Assembly (NCBI RefSeq): GCF_010183535.1
Contig: NC_071333.1
Span: forward strand, 12,088,587 to 12,152,586
DNA from: Caenorhabditis remanei
Lineage: Eukaryota; Nematoda; Chromadorea; Rhabditida; Rhabditidae
Direction: 5' to 3'
Length of the DNA stretch: 64,000 bases
The notes beneath the pieces are model-generated. The model was not told the origin of the DNA and ran no database searches. It was given only the letters and a program-made list of their open reading frames with translations. The position numbers and the translations under genes are program-made. This document shows, one piece after another, positions 1 to 9,765 of the stretch (position 1 is the first letter of the stretch; each line of letters opens with the position of its first letter).

Positions 1-1670
1 AATCTGGATACGACCACGTTTTTCAAAATCGGATACTGCCAGGTTTTGACGTTTAGGCTTTGAAGAAAATGGCTTATGACATTTGAATAAGTGGTATGAC
101 CTCTGCTCGTAATGTCCCCTTTAAAAATTTTTGTGACGGGTTATATGAAAACGTCAAAAAGATTAATCTTCTGGTTATGGTATTAGTGACAAGAAGAGCC
201 TTTTGGGTGAGTCCGTTCTCGGCCCATTTGCTTGTTCGCTCATCTCATTGCGAAAAGTCAAGAGCTATTGCAAACATACAGATGCGGCTCATTGTGAGTT
301 GCGAGAACAAATTGTACTCTGCTAATTGTTCTAGCGAATCCAAATGGGTACGTTCTTCGTTTTCTCCGAGTTGATCGCAAGCAAGGGGATGAGAGAAAAA
401 GTGAGGGGCACGCAAACAATCTGTATTTTTGTGAAAACGACTCAAATATCGGGAGCCGTCTTGATTTCCTTCTGTTGTTTCAACTATCAGATTTTGCATC
501 ATCGGACCTAAAAATGAACTTTGAGAAGTCTATCTCTCACTTTTTCTTTTTTCTCTCCTTGTTCTTTTCGTTGACACGTTGACGTTATCTCCGATCTTCA
601 ATTTTTGAAATTGCATCATTCGCAGTCCACCTTGCTGCCTTGCGCAAATCTTTTTCGGTTAACGTCAATAGAAAATGACTGTGGAACGACTACACAAACA
701 CAAAATACACAGAGTTGAACTCTGAGTAAAACACTTCCGGATGAAGTTTCTGTAATAGGAAGGTGTGGGTACGGTAGCTGTTAGTGTGTTTGGAAAAGGA
801 AGAACACTTGAGATACCGTTCAACAAGTGATCATTTACACAAGACGGAAATAATTGGCAACACCGAGTGTGCTCATTTTCTGAGTGGTCATACTCACAAA
901 TCGTTTCATCGAGTCATGTTATCAGTATGCAATTGATATGGTGTGGTTCGAGAACGACAAATAACTATGTCTCGCTCTTCACTCTTTAACGTTGACAATG
1001 ATGCAAAAATGAATTTGTAACATTTGAGCTCTGTTATCGATGAAGAAAACCTCATAAACGAGGACAATTGATTAGACACACAGATGGTCATAATCGGCAT
1101 ACACTTTTGCCCCGTTTTCACTCTTTCCAATTTATTGCGACCGATAGGAAAAACGCCGTTGTGATGTGTGTTCTTAGATCTTCTCCCCCCTTCGATTACC
1201 CATGGGTATCAGGTATCCCGAGTGATATCATCGTGATGCAATTTGACCAGTAGTTTTATGTTACAAAATAGATAATAATTAATCGCCTATCTCTCATCAA
1301 TAACAACGTGTGGTCTCGGCTACCAGTTGATTGCAGAGAATTGGTTTTGTTGGGTTTGCCTTCTTCTCCGGGAGCTCTGGCACCTGGTGCCCAAAACAAA
1401 TAGAAAAGTTTTTGAAAACCAACTATATATAATACGGCGTTGCATTTGCCAACAATACAGTATGCTTGTTGACGCTCTTGGTTCTTTTTACTTTTTCTTC
1501 TCTAAAGCTCTTCCAACAATAGACGGGTTTCTTGTCGGTTTTCACACGCTTTCTGTGCTCTTTTGTGATCTACACAATATACCGTATCATTTGTATTCAT
1601 ATGCTAATCACTCTCATTTACATGTCCCTGTTGGCGGTCGACAATCATTTTATCTCTTTCATTCTTACAG
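1..1670. other. No gene resolved; upstream region of the proline-rich gene
   Basis: I see no convincing coding exon here. The gene starting at 1671 begins in mid-frame after a splice acceptor (TCTTACAG), so at least one 5' exon must lie in this stretch or to the left of the window. One candidate is 1164-1205: an ATG, 14 codons ending in Pro-Trp, then a GTATCAG donor in phase 0, which would join correctly. It rests only on phase and one weak donor. The other open frames here are short and look like chance. Confidence 0.4.
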
Positions 1671-2817
1671 GGATTGACGATCACCGATGAAGAGCTTCTC
1701 CTTGTTGTTCGTGACTGTCTCGAGTTGGATAAAGCCATGGATAATATTATCGACAAAAAAGACCTCATGATAAAACAGTTGGAAGAGATGCGCGATTTTG
1801 AATACCTGAAGATCAAGAAAATTCATGCCAACATGCCGCGTCATATGCAAGATGTTCTTAAATTTGACGGAAAAACGGTTCATATTGCTCAAGAACGTAA
1901 GTTCACCCAGTCCTTTGAGTTTCATTGCAAAACCTATCAAGAGAATAACGTGTTTTGAAGATGAAATGGAGCCATAGAGCATTTGGCCGATAGAAATCAA
2001 AGTGCAATGCTTTAATCTTTTTCCTTTGCTTTCTTCACACTTACCAAGTCGTTTTCTTCCAGGAGGCCCCATGCCGTCGCAGCAAATGCCGTTCTCTTCA
2101 TCTTCATCGTTTATGCCGTCAAAGTAAGACACTTTACACTTTGTCCCGTTTACTCATCGTTTTTTTAAAGGTATGGCCCACCGTTTCCACACCACATGGG
2201 GATGCCGCCACCTGGACATGCTCCTCCATTCCCGCCACCATCAATGGGTGTGCCACCGCCACCATTGGGAATGCCTCCACCGCCAATGGGTCCAGGAGGG
2301 CCGCCACCGTTTGGAATGCCACCTCCAATCAGTCTTTTGGGACCCCCACCGTTCAATCCTGGAATGCATCCACCACCAGGAAGAGATCCACTAGTTCGCG
2401 GCAACTCGCCACCAGGTGGAATCAATCCAATGGCTTTCTCAACTGCACCACCGGGACATAAGGTGAACAAATAGGCAACCTTCTTTTTATTCAACCTTCC
2501 TTAATTCAGATGCCGGGAATGGGAGAGTACAGTCAGCCACCACCACACACCAAGCCTGTTCCACAGCAAAACCCACAAATGGGACGAATGACCAACAATC
2601 TGTCAAGCATGCTCACAAATGCTCTGAAGGCTCAAGTCAGCAAGGTATAGACTACTGTAGCGCACGCATTCGTTCATTTTTTTTCTGTTTTTAGGCTCAG
2701 AGTACATACAACACCGGCAGTCCAACTTCTACTCCAACCAAGAAGCCAGTTCCATCATTGATGAGCATCAATATCCCTGGAATTCCAAAGCCCGGACCTT
2801 CTGGCTCACAAAAGTAG
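1671..2817 (+). CDS. Proline-rich protein of unknown function (5' partial)
   Basis: Exons 1671-1896, 2063-2123, 2171-2462, 2510-2644 and 2695-2817 join into one frame of 278 residues ending at TAG. I do not recognise the protein. The first exon encodes an acidic, probably helical segment rich in Asp, Glu and Lys (it contains DEELLLVVRDCLELDKAMDN). From exon 3 the protein is disordered and dominated by Pro, Met and Gly (repeats of MPPP and GPPPP), which suggests an RNA-processing or SH3/WW-binding scaffold, but that is inference. The C-terminus is Ser/Thr-rich and ends in a short motif with SLMSINIPGIPKP. The start codon lies upstream of 1671. It is on the same strand as the RRM gene that follows, about 800 bp away, which is too far for a clear operon call. 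Confidence 0.75.
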
Positions 2818-3623
2818 TGGTTAGTCTGAACCTCAAGAGTGAGGAAATGAGATATTGTGGTTTTGAATCAGTAGGAGCCATAAAAAATCCGGTGCGGCGC
2901 TAAACCTATTAAGGCTAAAGTGGCGCGGACCCCATACTTCAGTGTGGGCTTCTGAGTTAGTTTGTCCCCAGAGGCCCACCTACTAGTTTTGTTGTGCTAG
3001 GAATAGAAGAAGAAAAAAAGACGGCAAAGAGAAATAGATGGATGTATACGAAAGGGGGGCCCCGTGGATTCATCTCGGGCCACCTCAATGCAGGAGAAGT
3101 GGCGGAAGACTCCGCCCCCAACTCGTCATTTTTCGTTTTTGAGAACTACATTTGTTTCGGCTCCTCTCTTAGATAACACATCATAAAGAAACATCTTAAA
3201 ATTCTCTTTCGAGCTTTCTTTAACCAACTTTTATTCTTTTTCAGCGCATCACACATCTGGATATCTCCACTTGGGAAAATACAACCTAATTACTCTCTTT
3301 CGCCTCATTATCCAATTCAAAACTTATTTACTCTACTAACTTTGCATCTCGAATATAACCTCTCTATTTCCCATTTTGTAACGCCGTAAGTCATATAAGT
3401 ATTGTCATCCTTCTATACCAGTTTACTCACTCTTCTGAATCTTTTACACGTTATTGTCAAATTTAAAAAAAAGTATTTATTGTGAATTTGTGGTTTTCAT
3501 TTATCTACCTCTATCCCTGGTTTCATACCAGTCCTCGTACCTTCTCTTCACCATTTACTTTCTAATTTCACAACCTATCTCTTTCTTTTCAAGCTGTTCG
3601 TCGCCGACCCAAACAATCAGACA
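2818..3623 (+). other. Intergenic / 5' region of the RRM gene
   Basis: Between the two plus-strand genes. I see no AATAAA close to the upstream stop codon. The second half is T-rich. No coding exon, RNA gene or repeat could be supported. Confidence 0.4.
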
Positions 3624-5396
3624 ATGTACGGACCATATCCGTACCCACCAGGTTGGTTGAACGATAGCTCGATTTCGATTATTTTTTGATTTCCAGAGGT
3701 TGCTGAGATGATTCAGACTGGAGGTTATCCGTTTGCCATGATGAACCGCGGCATGCCACCACCACCACAATGGAATGGATACCCGGTGATACATCCATAC
3801 GAATTACACCAGATGCTTCGAGTATGAACTTTTTTCTTGTTGTTTGTGCTACTTTTACTGTCATACATTCACACTTCTCTTCATTTCTTCCCTCATCCAG
3901 TACACTCTCTTACCGCCACTTGTTTTTTTTCTTTCCGACTCAATCAGTGGAAGAGTGTATTAGATGTAGAAGAAACGGAAAGAAGTCATCTGAGGTATTT
4001 GAGGGAAACGTAGAAATAGTAAGAGGCCACGACAGAGTGAAGGACCCGGAAATCACTGTGGGGTTATGTGAGCATTGAGAACTTCTCGTGAGCGGTCGGT
4101 AGGCAGGTGCCGACATAATAATAAGGAAACAGTGTACAGAGAGACGTTTATCTAAGGTGACCTGACCAACATTGCATCATACTACCACTGAAACAACAGA
4201 GCCTTGAGACATACTGCTACCTATCTACATTTACTCATTATTCTACATCGTCATGTCGCAAATGCATATTTCCAATGTTATCATGCTTTTGAAATATCAA
4301 TATATTCACTATAGACTGAAAGTAAGAATCCGAAATTTCCCATGTATACATTTGTCACAAGTCATCTCAATCCTAATGTTTTGCAGCAGTTTCAACAAAT
4401 GGGAATGGGCCAATATCAACATGACAGCCCGCCACAACTCCGCAAATTGTTCATAGGAGGATTGAGCCACGAAACGACAGATGAGCAGGTTTGTAACAGA
4501 CACGAAATGACGTTGTCCGGGAGACGTCATGTTTTTATTGTAGCTCGGCAACTACTTCTCGCAATGGGGACCAGTCGTCGACGCGATCGTCATTCGGGAC
4601 CCAACCACCAAACATTCGCGTGGATTCGGATTCGTCACATTCGCCTCAATCTTCAGCGCCGAATCGGCAATGAATGACAGGCCACACAAGCTTGGAGGCA
4701 AGACGGTTAGTAAATGTGCTCCTGTAGTTTCAAAATTAGAATAATACGTTTTCAGGTTGACTCGAAGAGAGCCATCCCACGTGAACAAATGTCTTCCATG
4801 ATTCCACCACCATTCTTTGAGACAGATCCGGCACCTGGATGCAAACTGCTACTCAGTGGAATCACCAGTGGAATCCACTCTGTTGACTCGTTACGCGTCT
4901 ACTTTGAGACTTTTGGAACCCTCGATCAGGTTGAGATCCTTGGTCAACCACGCGGTCTTGGCTTTGTTATCTACGAGGATAAGGAGTCAGCAGACCGTTG
5001 TCTTTCTCATAATGCCGGTCGTCACATCGTAAACGAGCGCAAGATTGAGGTGCGCGTTTTCACCAAACTACCAAACGGAAGCACCTACTGGAAACGTCCA
5101 CAAGCACAACACTCTCCCCGTGAACTTTACGAGCAACTTTCCAACCTCAACTTGAAGAACGGTGACAGAAAAAGTACCGGAAATAGCAGTTCAGCTGCAG
5201 ACACGCCACAGAACTTTGACGAGGATAGCAACTACGGTGGAACTACCACTGAGGTATCATCACAACCTATTTAAAACTACTTCAAAATGTGTATTTTCAG
5301 GATGACTGCAACGTGTTTGATCATGAGGAGGGATCTTCAGAAGAGAGCTCCACAGAGCAAGCAGTTGTGGATGAAAATGCTGAGCAATCGGATTGA
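3624..5396 (+). CDS. Two-RRM RNA-binding protein (hnRNP A / DAZAP1 / Musashi type)
   Basis: Exons 3624-3651, 3697-3821, 4387-4488, 4544-4705, 4756-5253 and 5301-5396 give 336 residues. Two RNA recognition motifs are visible. RRM1 (about residues 65-142) has RNP2 LFIGGL and a textbook RNP1, RGFGFVTF. RRM2 (about 163-240) has LLLSGI and a weaker RNP1, RGLGFVIY, in which one of the usual aromatic positions is Leu, so RRM2 may bind RNA less tightly. A Met/Pro/Gln-rich leader precedes RRM1 and an acidic Ser/Asp/Glu-rich tail follows. This layout fits proteins that bind mRNA 3' UTRs in the nucleus or cytoplasm. The start ATG follows CAGACA and is in frame with everything downstream. Intron 2 is unusually long for this gene (565 bp), and a micro-exon there cannot be excluded. 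The exact C. elegans orthologue is not certain. Confidence 0.9.
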
Positions 5397-6474
5397 ATTC
5401 ATCCACAAAATGTTTTTCTCATATACTATTGCACCCTTTCTTAACTAAAATCGCCAATCAAAAAAAAACACCGCTCAAAAAATCTTCTCAAATTTTTAAT
5501 CGCCGTCATCAACTCACACCGTTTGCATATTTACCCGTTCTCCGTCAACTTGCTCATATCGATAACAAGTAAAAATTCCCCCTGCGCCTTGCTCTTTTTT
5601 TCAAAATGTATTGCCTTTGTAATGTAAGCCAAAAAAGTAGACCTTCTCAGTTATTCAAGTAAATTACTCATTTAGTTGAAAACTACAGAAAACACCCCGA
5701 ATCTTTTCTCGCCAAAAAATCACTCTTCAGATCACATAACCGTATTGACTCACCTCTAAAAGTTAATCAAATCACAAACTGTTCATGTTTCGGTTACTAT
5801 TCTTCAGAAATGTAATGTCTTCATAGATGTCCTATCGTAGTCCACTCATACTGTACTTTCTGGTCTTTGATTGTCATGAATTTCTATCCACCCTTTCAAA
5901 TGGAATTACCGTAGTCTCTCACTTGTACTCTAACAATGTAATTTCTCATTTTAACCAAAGTTTCATTCTCGTCAAAGCATGTTCGTTTTCTTATTGACAA
6001 CCCTCATTTCCCTTATTCTTTTCACTCTTTCTTTCAGTCGCTTGAATACATGTAGTGCCTTTCTCTGTAGTACGTTCATTTTCCCATTGTCGGTATCATT
6101 TAGTCGATTTCTTACTGTAATCGAGTGTTCACTCATCCCCGTCTTTTCCTTTCCAAATAATTTTTTTTCTTCATTTTTAATTTCGTTTTGAAATTAAACC
6201 ACTTTCTTCAATGTTTCTTTTTCGAAATTCTAAATTACCCGCTTTTCTTTTCTCATCTCAGAAAAACTCTAAAACATTCAAAATGATATTCATTTCAAAA
6301 ACATTCACGACTTTTTATTTGTCTTTTGTTAGTAAAGATCATTTGATTCTCTGCTTTAATTTCAGGGCTGATTTTGGTTTTTATTCGCACAATAAAGCAA
6401 TTTTTACTCATATATGTATTAGCCGTTACAAAACATTAAAAAAATGAGGTAGTCATCAAGAATAGATTCAATAA
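5397..6474 (+). other. Long 3' region of the RRM gene with polyA signal
   Basis: About 1 kb of T/C-rich sequence after the RRM stop. The best polyadenylation signal I see is AATAAA at 6391-6396, which would give a roughly 1-kb 3' UTR, long for a worm gene. The neighbouring minus-strand gene ends at 6475, so the two genes are convergent with almost no space between them. No coding frame here is convincing. Confidence 0.45.
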
Positions 6475-8099
6475 TTATTTTTTTTGTTTACGTTGAACAG
6501 CTCCGTCCTTAGCATCTTCTCCTTTCGGAAGTCCCCGTTTCTTCTGAACGCTTGAAGTTCCAGATGATGATCCTTGTGAGTGTTCCAAAGATTGGTCGAC
6601 TGCAACAAATTTTGAGATATAACTTTATAACTTCCGTAAATTTATCATAATTTCAAAATTGTTACTTGAAATTTTAGGATGTCGGTTTTCATTTGTTTCA
6701 TAAGTCAATTTTAACATATTGACACGTCTAACTTATTTCTCTTTCAACTGTATGTTTGGATCTGGTGCTTCGAAATTCCTAGAACTACCAATAATAATTA
6801 CCTTCCTGATGAGCTGAAGCTGAAGTGGAACCGGCTTGCTCTGAGAGTGTAGACACGTTTTGAGCAGCAATACGGCTAGAACGTCTTCTAGTTTTCTTAT
6901 TTTGATCTGAAACTGATTGATGAACCGAGATCCTGAGAAATCAAGGCTTTCAACCTTTGGTTTTGACATGCAGCTTGACTTGCTCTTCAATTTCCAGCAA
7001 TTCCTTTACGCTTTCAGGCAATGCCTTACTTTTTGAATAATTTTCCAAACACAGCTTATACGCTGCGAACACGGTATTACGTTTTTCTTATTCAGGACGT
7101 GCTATGAGTTCTTCGAGCTTATTCCTCCATTTGTTATGATCATCGTTTATGTTCAAATGGACCACATATGCCCAATCTGTTATCTTTGGACCATCTTCAC
7201 CCATCAGACGACTTATTTCTTCTTGACAAAACTTTTGTCTCTTTTCCAACTCGTCTTTTGAGAGTTTTGCATTTGGAATGTTGAAATTTTTGAATCTCTC
7301 CATATCGGAAAGAAACTAGTTTTCACAATTAGATAGTAGGGAGTTCCATTTTCATAAGCAAGTTTTGTTTCATCAGAAAAAAGCGAAAATAGAAACGAAT
7401 ATGGGTAAACATTGAATACCTACAGAATTGCGCACAGATGTAAAGAACAAAACTAAACTAGTGGAATAAAAACTGCTGCCTCACAAACAAACAAAAACAT
7501 ATATTTGAAAAAATTATTATATCTTATTGCTCTTTCAACTGTATGTTCAGATCCGGTGCTTCGAAATTCCTAGAACTACCAAAACTTCGTTAATTACCTT
7601 CCTGATGAGCTGAAGCTGAAGTGGAACCGGCTTGTTCTGAGAGTGTAGACACGTTTTGAGCAGCAATACGGCTAGAACGTCTTCTAGTTTTCTCATTTTG
7701 ATCTGAAACTGATTGATGAACCGAGATTCTGAGAAATCAAGGCTTTCAACCTTTGGTTTTGACATGCAGCTTGACTTGCTCTTCAATTTCCAGCAATTCC
7801 TTTACGCTTTCAGGCAATGCCTTACTTTTTGAATAATTTTCCAACCACAGCTTATACGTTGCGAACACGGTATTACGTTTTTCTTGTTCAGGACGTGCTA
7901 TTAGTTCTTCGAGCTTATTCCTCCAATTGTTATAATCGTCGTTTATCTTCAAATAGACCACATATACCCAATCTGTTGTCTTTGGACATTCTTCACCCAT
8001 CAGACGACTTATTTCTTCTTGACAAAACTTTTGTCTCTTTTCCAACTCGTCTTTTGAGAGTTTTGCATTTGGAATGTTGAAATTTTTGAATCTCTCCAT
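6475..8099 (-). CDS. Small basic-tailed protein of unknown function, encoded by the intact duplicate copy
   Basis: Exons 8099-7751, 7702-7598 and 6599-6475 (minus strand) join in phase into a 192-residue protein. I do not recognise it. Residues 1-116 are charged and probably helical (start MERFKNFNIPNAKLSKDELE); then comes a basic stretch KTRRRSSRIA that could be a nuclear localisation or DNA-binding patch; the tail is Ser/Gln-rich and ends in a lysine run. Exons 1 and 2 come from the upstream copy of a tandem duplication. The only terminal exon I find (6475-6599) lies beyond the broken copy, so making this protein requires splicing across copy 1 with an intron of about 1 kb (6600-7597). Without that splice the frame stops a few codons after exon 2. 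The intron between exons 1 and 2 is a typical 48 bp. Confidence 0.55.
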
Positions 8100-8318
8100 A
8101 TCTGAAAGAAACTAGTTTTCAGAATTAGATAGTAGGGAGTTCCATTTTCATAAGCAAGTTTTGTTTCATCAGAAAAAAAGCGAAAATAGAAACGAATGTG
8201 GGTGAACAATGAATACCAACAGATTTGCGCACAGATGTAAAGAACAAAACTAAACTAGTGGGATAAGAATTGCTGTCTCACAAACAGAAAAAAAACCTAT
8301 ATTTGAAAAAATTATTAT
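6732..8318. repeat. Two-copy direct tandem duplication, unit about 790 bp
   Basis: Copy 1 runs from about 6732 to 7522 and copy 2 from about 7523 to 8318. They align end to end with scattered substitutions and small indels, including matching flanks such as the segment around 7440-7520 repeated near 8230-8318. The high similarity, also in non-coding parts, points to a recent duplication. The terminal exon of the gene (6475-6599) lies outside the unit, which explains why only one copy of it exists. Confidence 0.85.
6802..7303 (-). pseudogene. Broken duplicate copy (exons 1-2) with an internal stop codon
   Basis: This is a near-identical copy of exons 1 and 2 of the neighbouring gene (exon 1 7303-6955, exon 2 6906-6802). 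A single base change turns a Gln codon (CAA) into TAA after the residues ARPE, so exon 1 stops after 71 codons. Splice sites and the downstream frame are otherwise kept: exon 2 still joins in phase to the terminal exon 6475-6599. It could still be transcribed, giving a truncated 71-residue product or a transcript removed by nonsense-mediated decay. Confidence 0.65.
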
Positions 8319-8748
8319 TTCTGAAGTCGAAATTAAGAAAACTTTTGAAAAAAAACCATAAGTTGTTGCAGAAAACACAATCCCAAAGAAGCTCAATATT
8401 CAAATCATTTGTCCGTGATTACATAAAAGTGTTAAGGTCCTGCAGCGAAGAGTGCAAACACAGAAAGATAGCGGTAATTTGAATACCAGTTTTTTGACTT
8501 ACTATTTTGACGTACTAAAAAATTACGTAGTTTTCTGATTATTTGCAATCAGAAAAAAAATTGTGACTTTGTTCTGATAATATTTTGAAAGTTTTCTAAT
8601 TCAATATTTCTCCAAGAGCTTTCATATTCGAATAAACTGAGTCATCAGTTTTTAAAGATATTACTTTTTTCCTGGTAAGTATAAGAAAAACCGATCCTTA
8701 TAATTTTTTCCAAAAATCCGATTAAAATTAGTTTTAGCAAAAAAAAAC

Positions 8749-9395
8749 GGCTCTATTACAGTTTAGATGTCCTTTGAAAACTTGAACGTCCCAAAAAACA
8801 CTTAGACGTCCCTTGAAACACTTAGACGTCCTTTAAAACATTTAAACGTCCTTTCGGGTCCCAAATATGTTAACAAATGTTTAAACGTCCCAAAAAACAT
8901 TTAGACGTCCCAAAAAACGTTTAGACGTCCCATTAAATATTGAGACGTCCCTTGAAGTCCGAAAATTTGGTTTTAAATACTTAGAGGTCCCAAAAAACAT
9001 TTAGACGTCCCAAAAAACATTTAAACGTCCCGAAAAATGATTAGACGTCCCTTCAACACTAAAAGCCACTGAAAGTGTTCAAGGGACGTCTAAATATTGT
9101 TTGGGACGTTTAAATGTTTTTTGGGATGTTTAAATGTTTTGTGGGACGTTTAAATGTTTTTTGGGACGTTCAAATCTTCAGAACTATATTTTGGGATTAC
9201 AAGGGACGTCTAAACATTTTATGGGACTTTTAAACGTTTTTTGGGACGTCTAAACTTTTGAAAGGACGTTTTAAAAAAATTAGAGTTTGAAAGGACGTTT
9301 AAGTGTTTCAAGGGACGTCTAAGTGTTTTAAGGGACGTTTAAGTGTTTTAAGGGACGTTTTAGTTTTTAAAGGACATCTAAACTGTAATAGAGCC
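8749..9395. mobile_element. 647-bp palindromic MITE-like element built of ACGTCC repeats
   Basis: The ends are inverted copies of one another: GGCTCTATTACAGTTTAGAT at 8749 and its complement ending at 9395. The left arm (to about 9060) is an array of about a dozen roughly 20-22-bp units with core TTTAGACGTCCC. The right arm (from about 9073) carries the same units in reverse complement (GGGACGTCTAAA). About 12 bp separate the arms, so one strand could fold into a hairpin of about 310 bp. The element is flanked on both sides by AAAAAAAAC, a possible 9-bp target-site duplication (low complexity, so weak). There is no coding capacity. It lies between the duplicated gene and the 3' end of mtm-5. 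Confidence 0.8.
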
Positions 9396-9765
9396 AAAAA
9401 AAACATTTTCTGAAAAACAACTACCAGATCGACAAGATCGGAATCCTCGTTTATTTTAACAATTTTATCCGTTTAACTGGTTTCATATAACCCGTCTCTT
9501 TGTTTAGAGGGCAAAATACATAGTAAAATGCAGAATGGCAGCAGAATATTCCAATAGAAAACATACAAATAGATGACTAGATTCACATTGAGCATACTGG
9601 GAGAAAGGTTGAGTAGAGTTGCAATAATGTTACACCGAGTTTTTGAACTTGAGACTATAGTGGTTTGGGGAAAGTTTACATATGGCACATAAATGAGATA
9701 ATTTTTTTAAATAGTACTAAAATAATTGAAATAAGGAGGAAGCTCTTCTTTGACAAGTAATTTGG

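Noticed and set aside
1327..1677. 116-codon plus-strand frame as first exon of the proline-rich gene
   Set aside because: Composition is hydrophobic and random-looking, and it runs through the acceptor at 1670 in a different frame from the real exon.
1665..2132. 155-codon minus-strand frame
   Set aside because: It is antisense to exons 1-2 of the proline-rich gene and its intron; the plus-strand exons have splice sites and phase, this frame does not.
2134..2494. Glycine-rich minus-strand frames
   Set aside because: They are the complement of the proline codons in exon 3; Pro-rich coding on the plus strand always gives Gly-rich antisense frames.
7544..7786. Open frame ending in ISKHRI in the duplicated gene
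   Set aside because: It reads across the 48-bp intron in the wrong frame; the spliced frame gives a hydrophilic, basic protein that continues in phase to the terminal exon.
9473..9688. 71-codon minus-strand frame with a hydrophobic stretch
   Set aside because: It lies in the probable 3' UTR of mtm-5 with no start context or splice partner.
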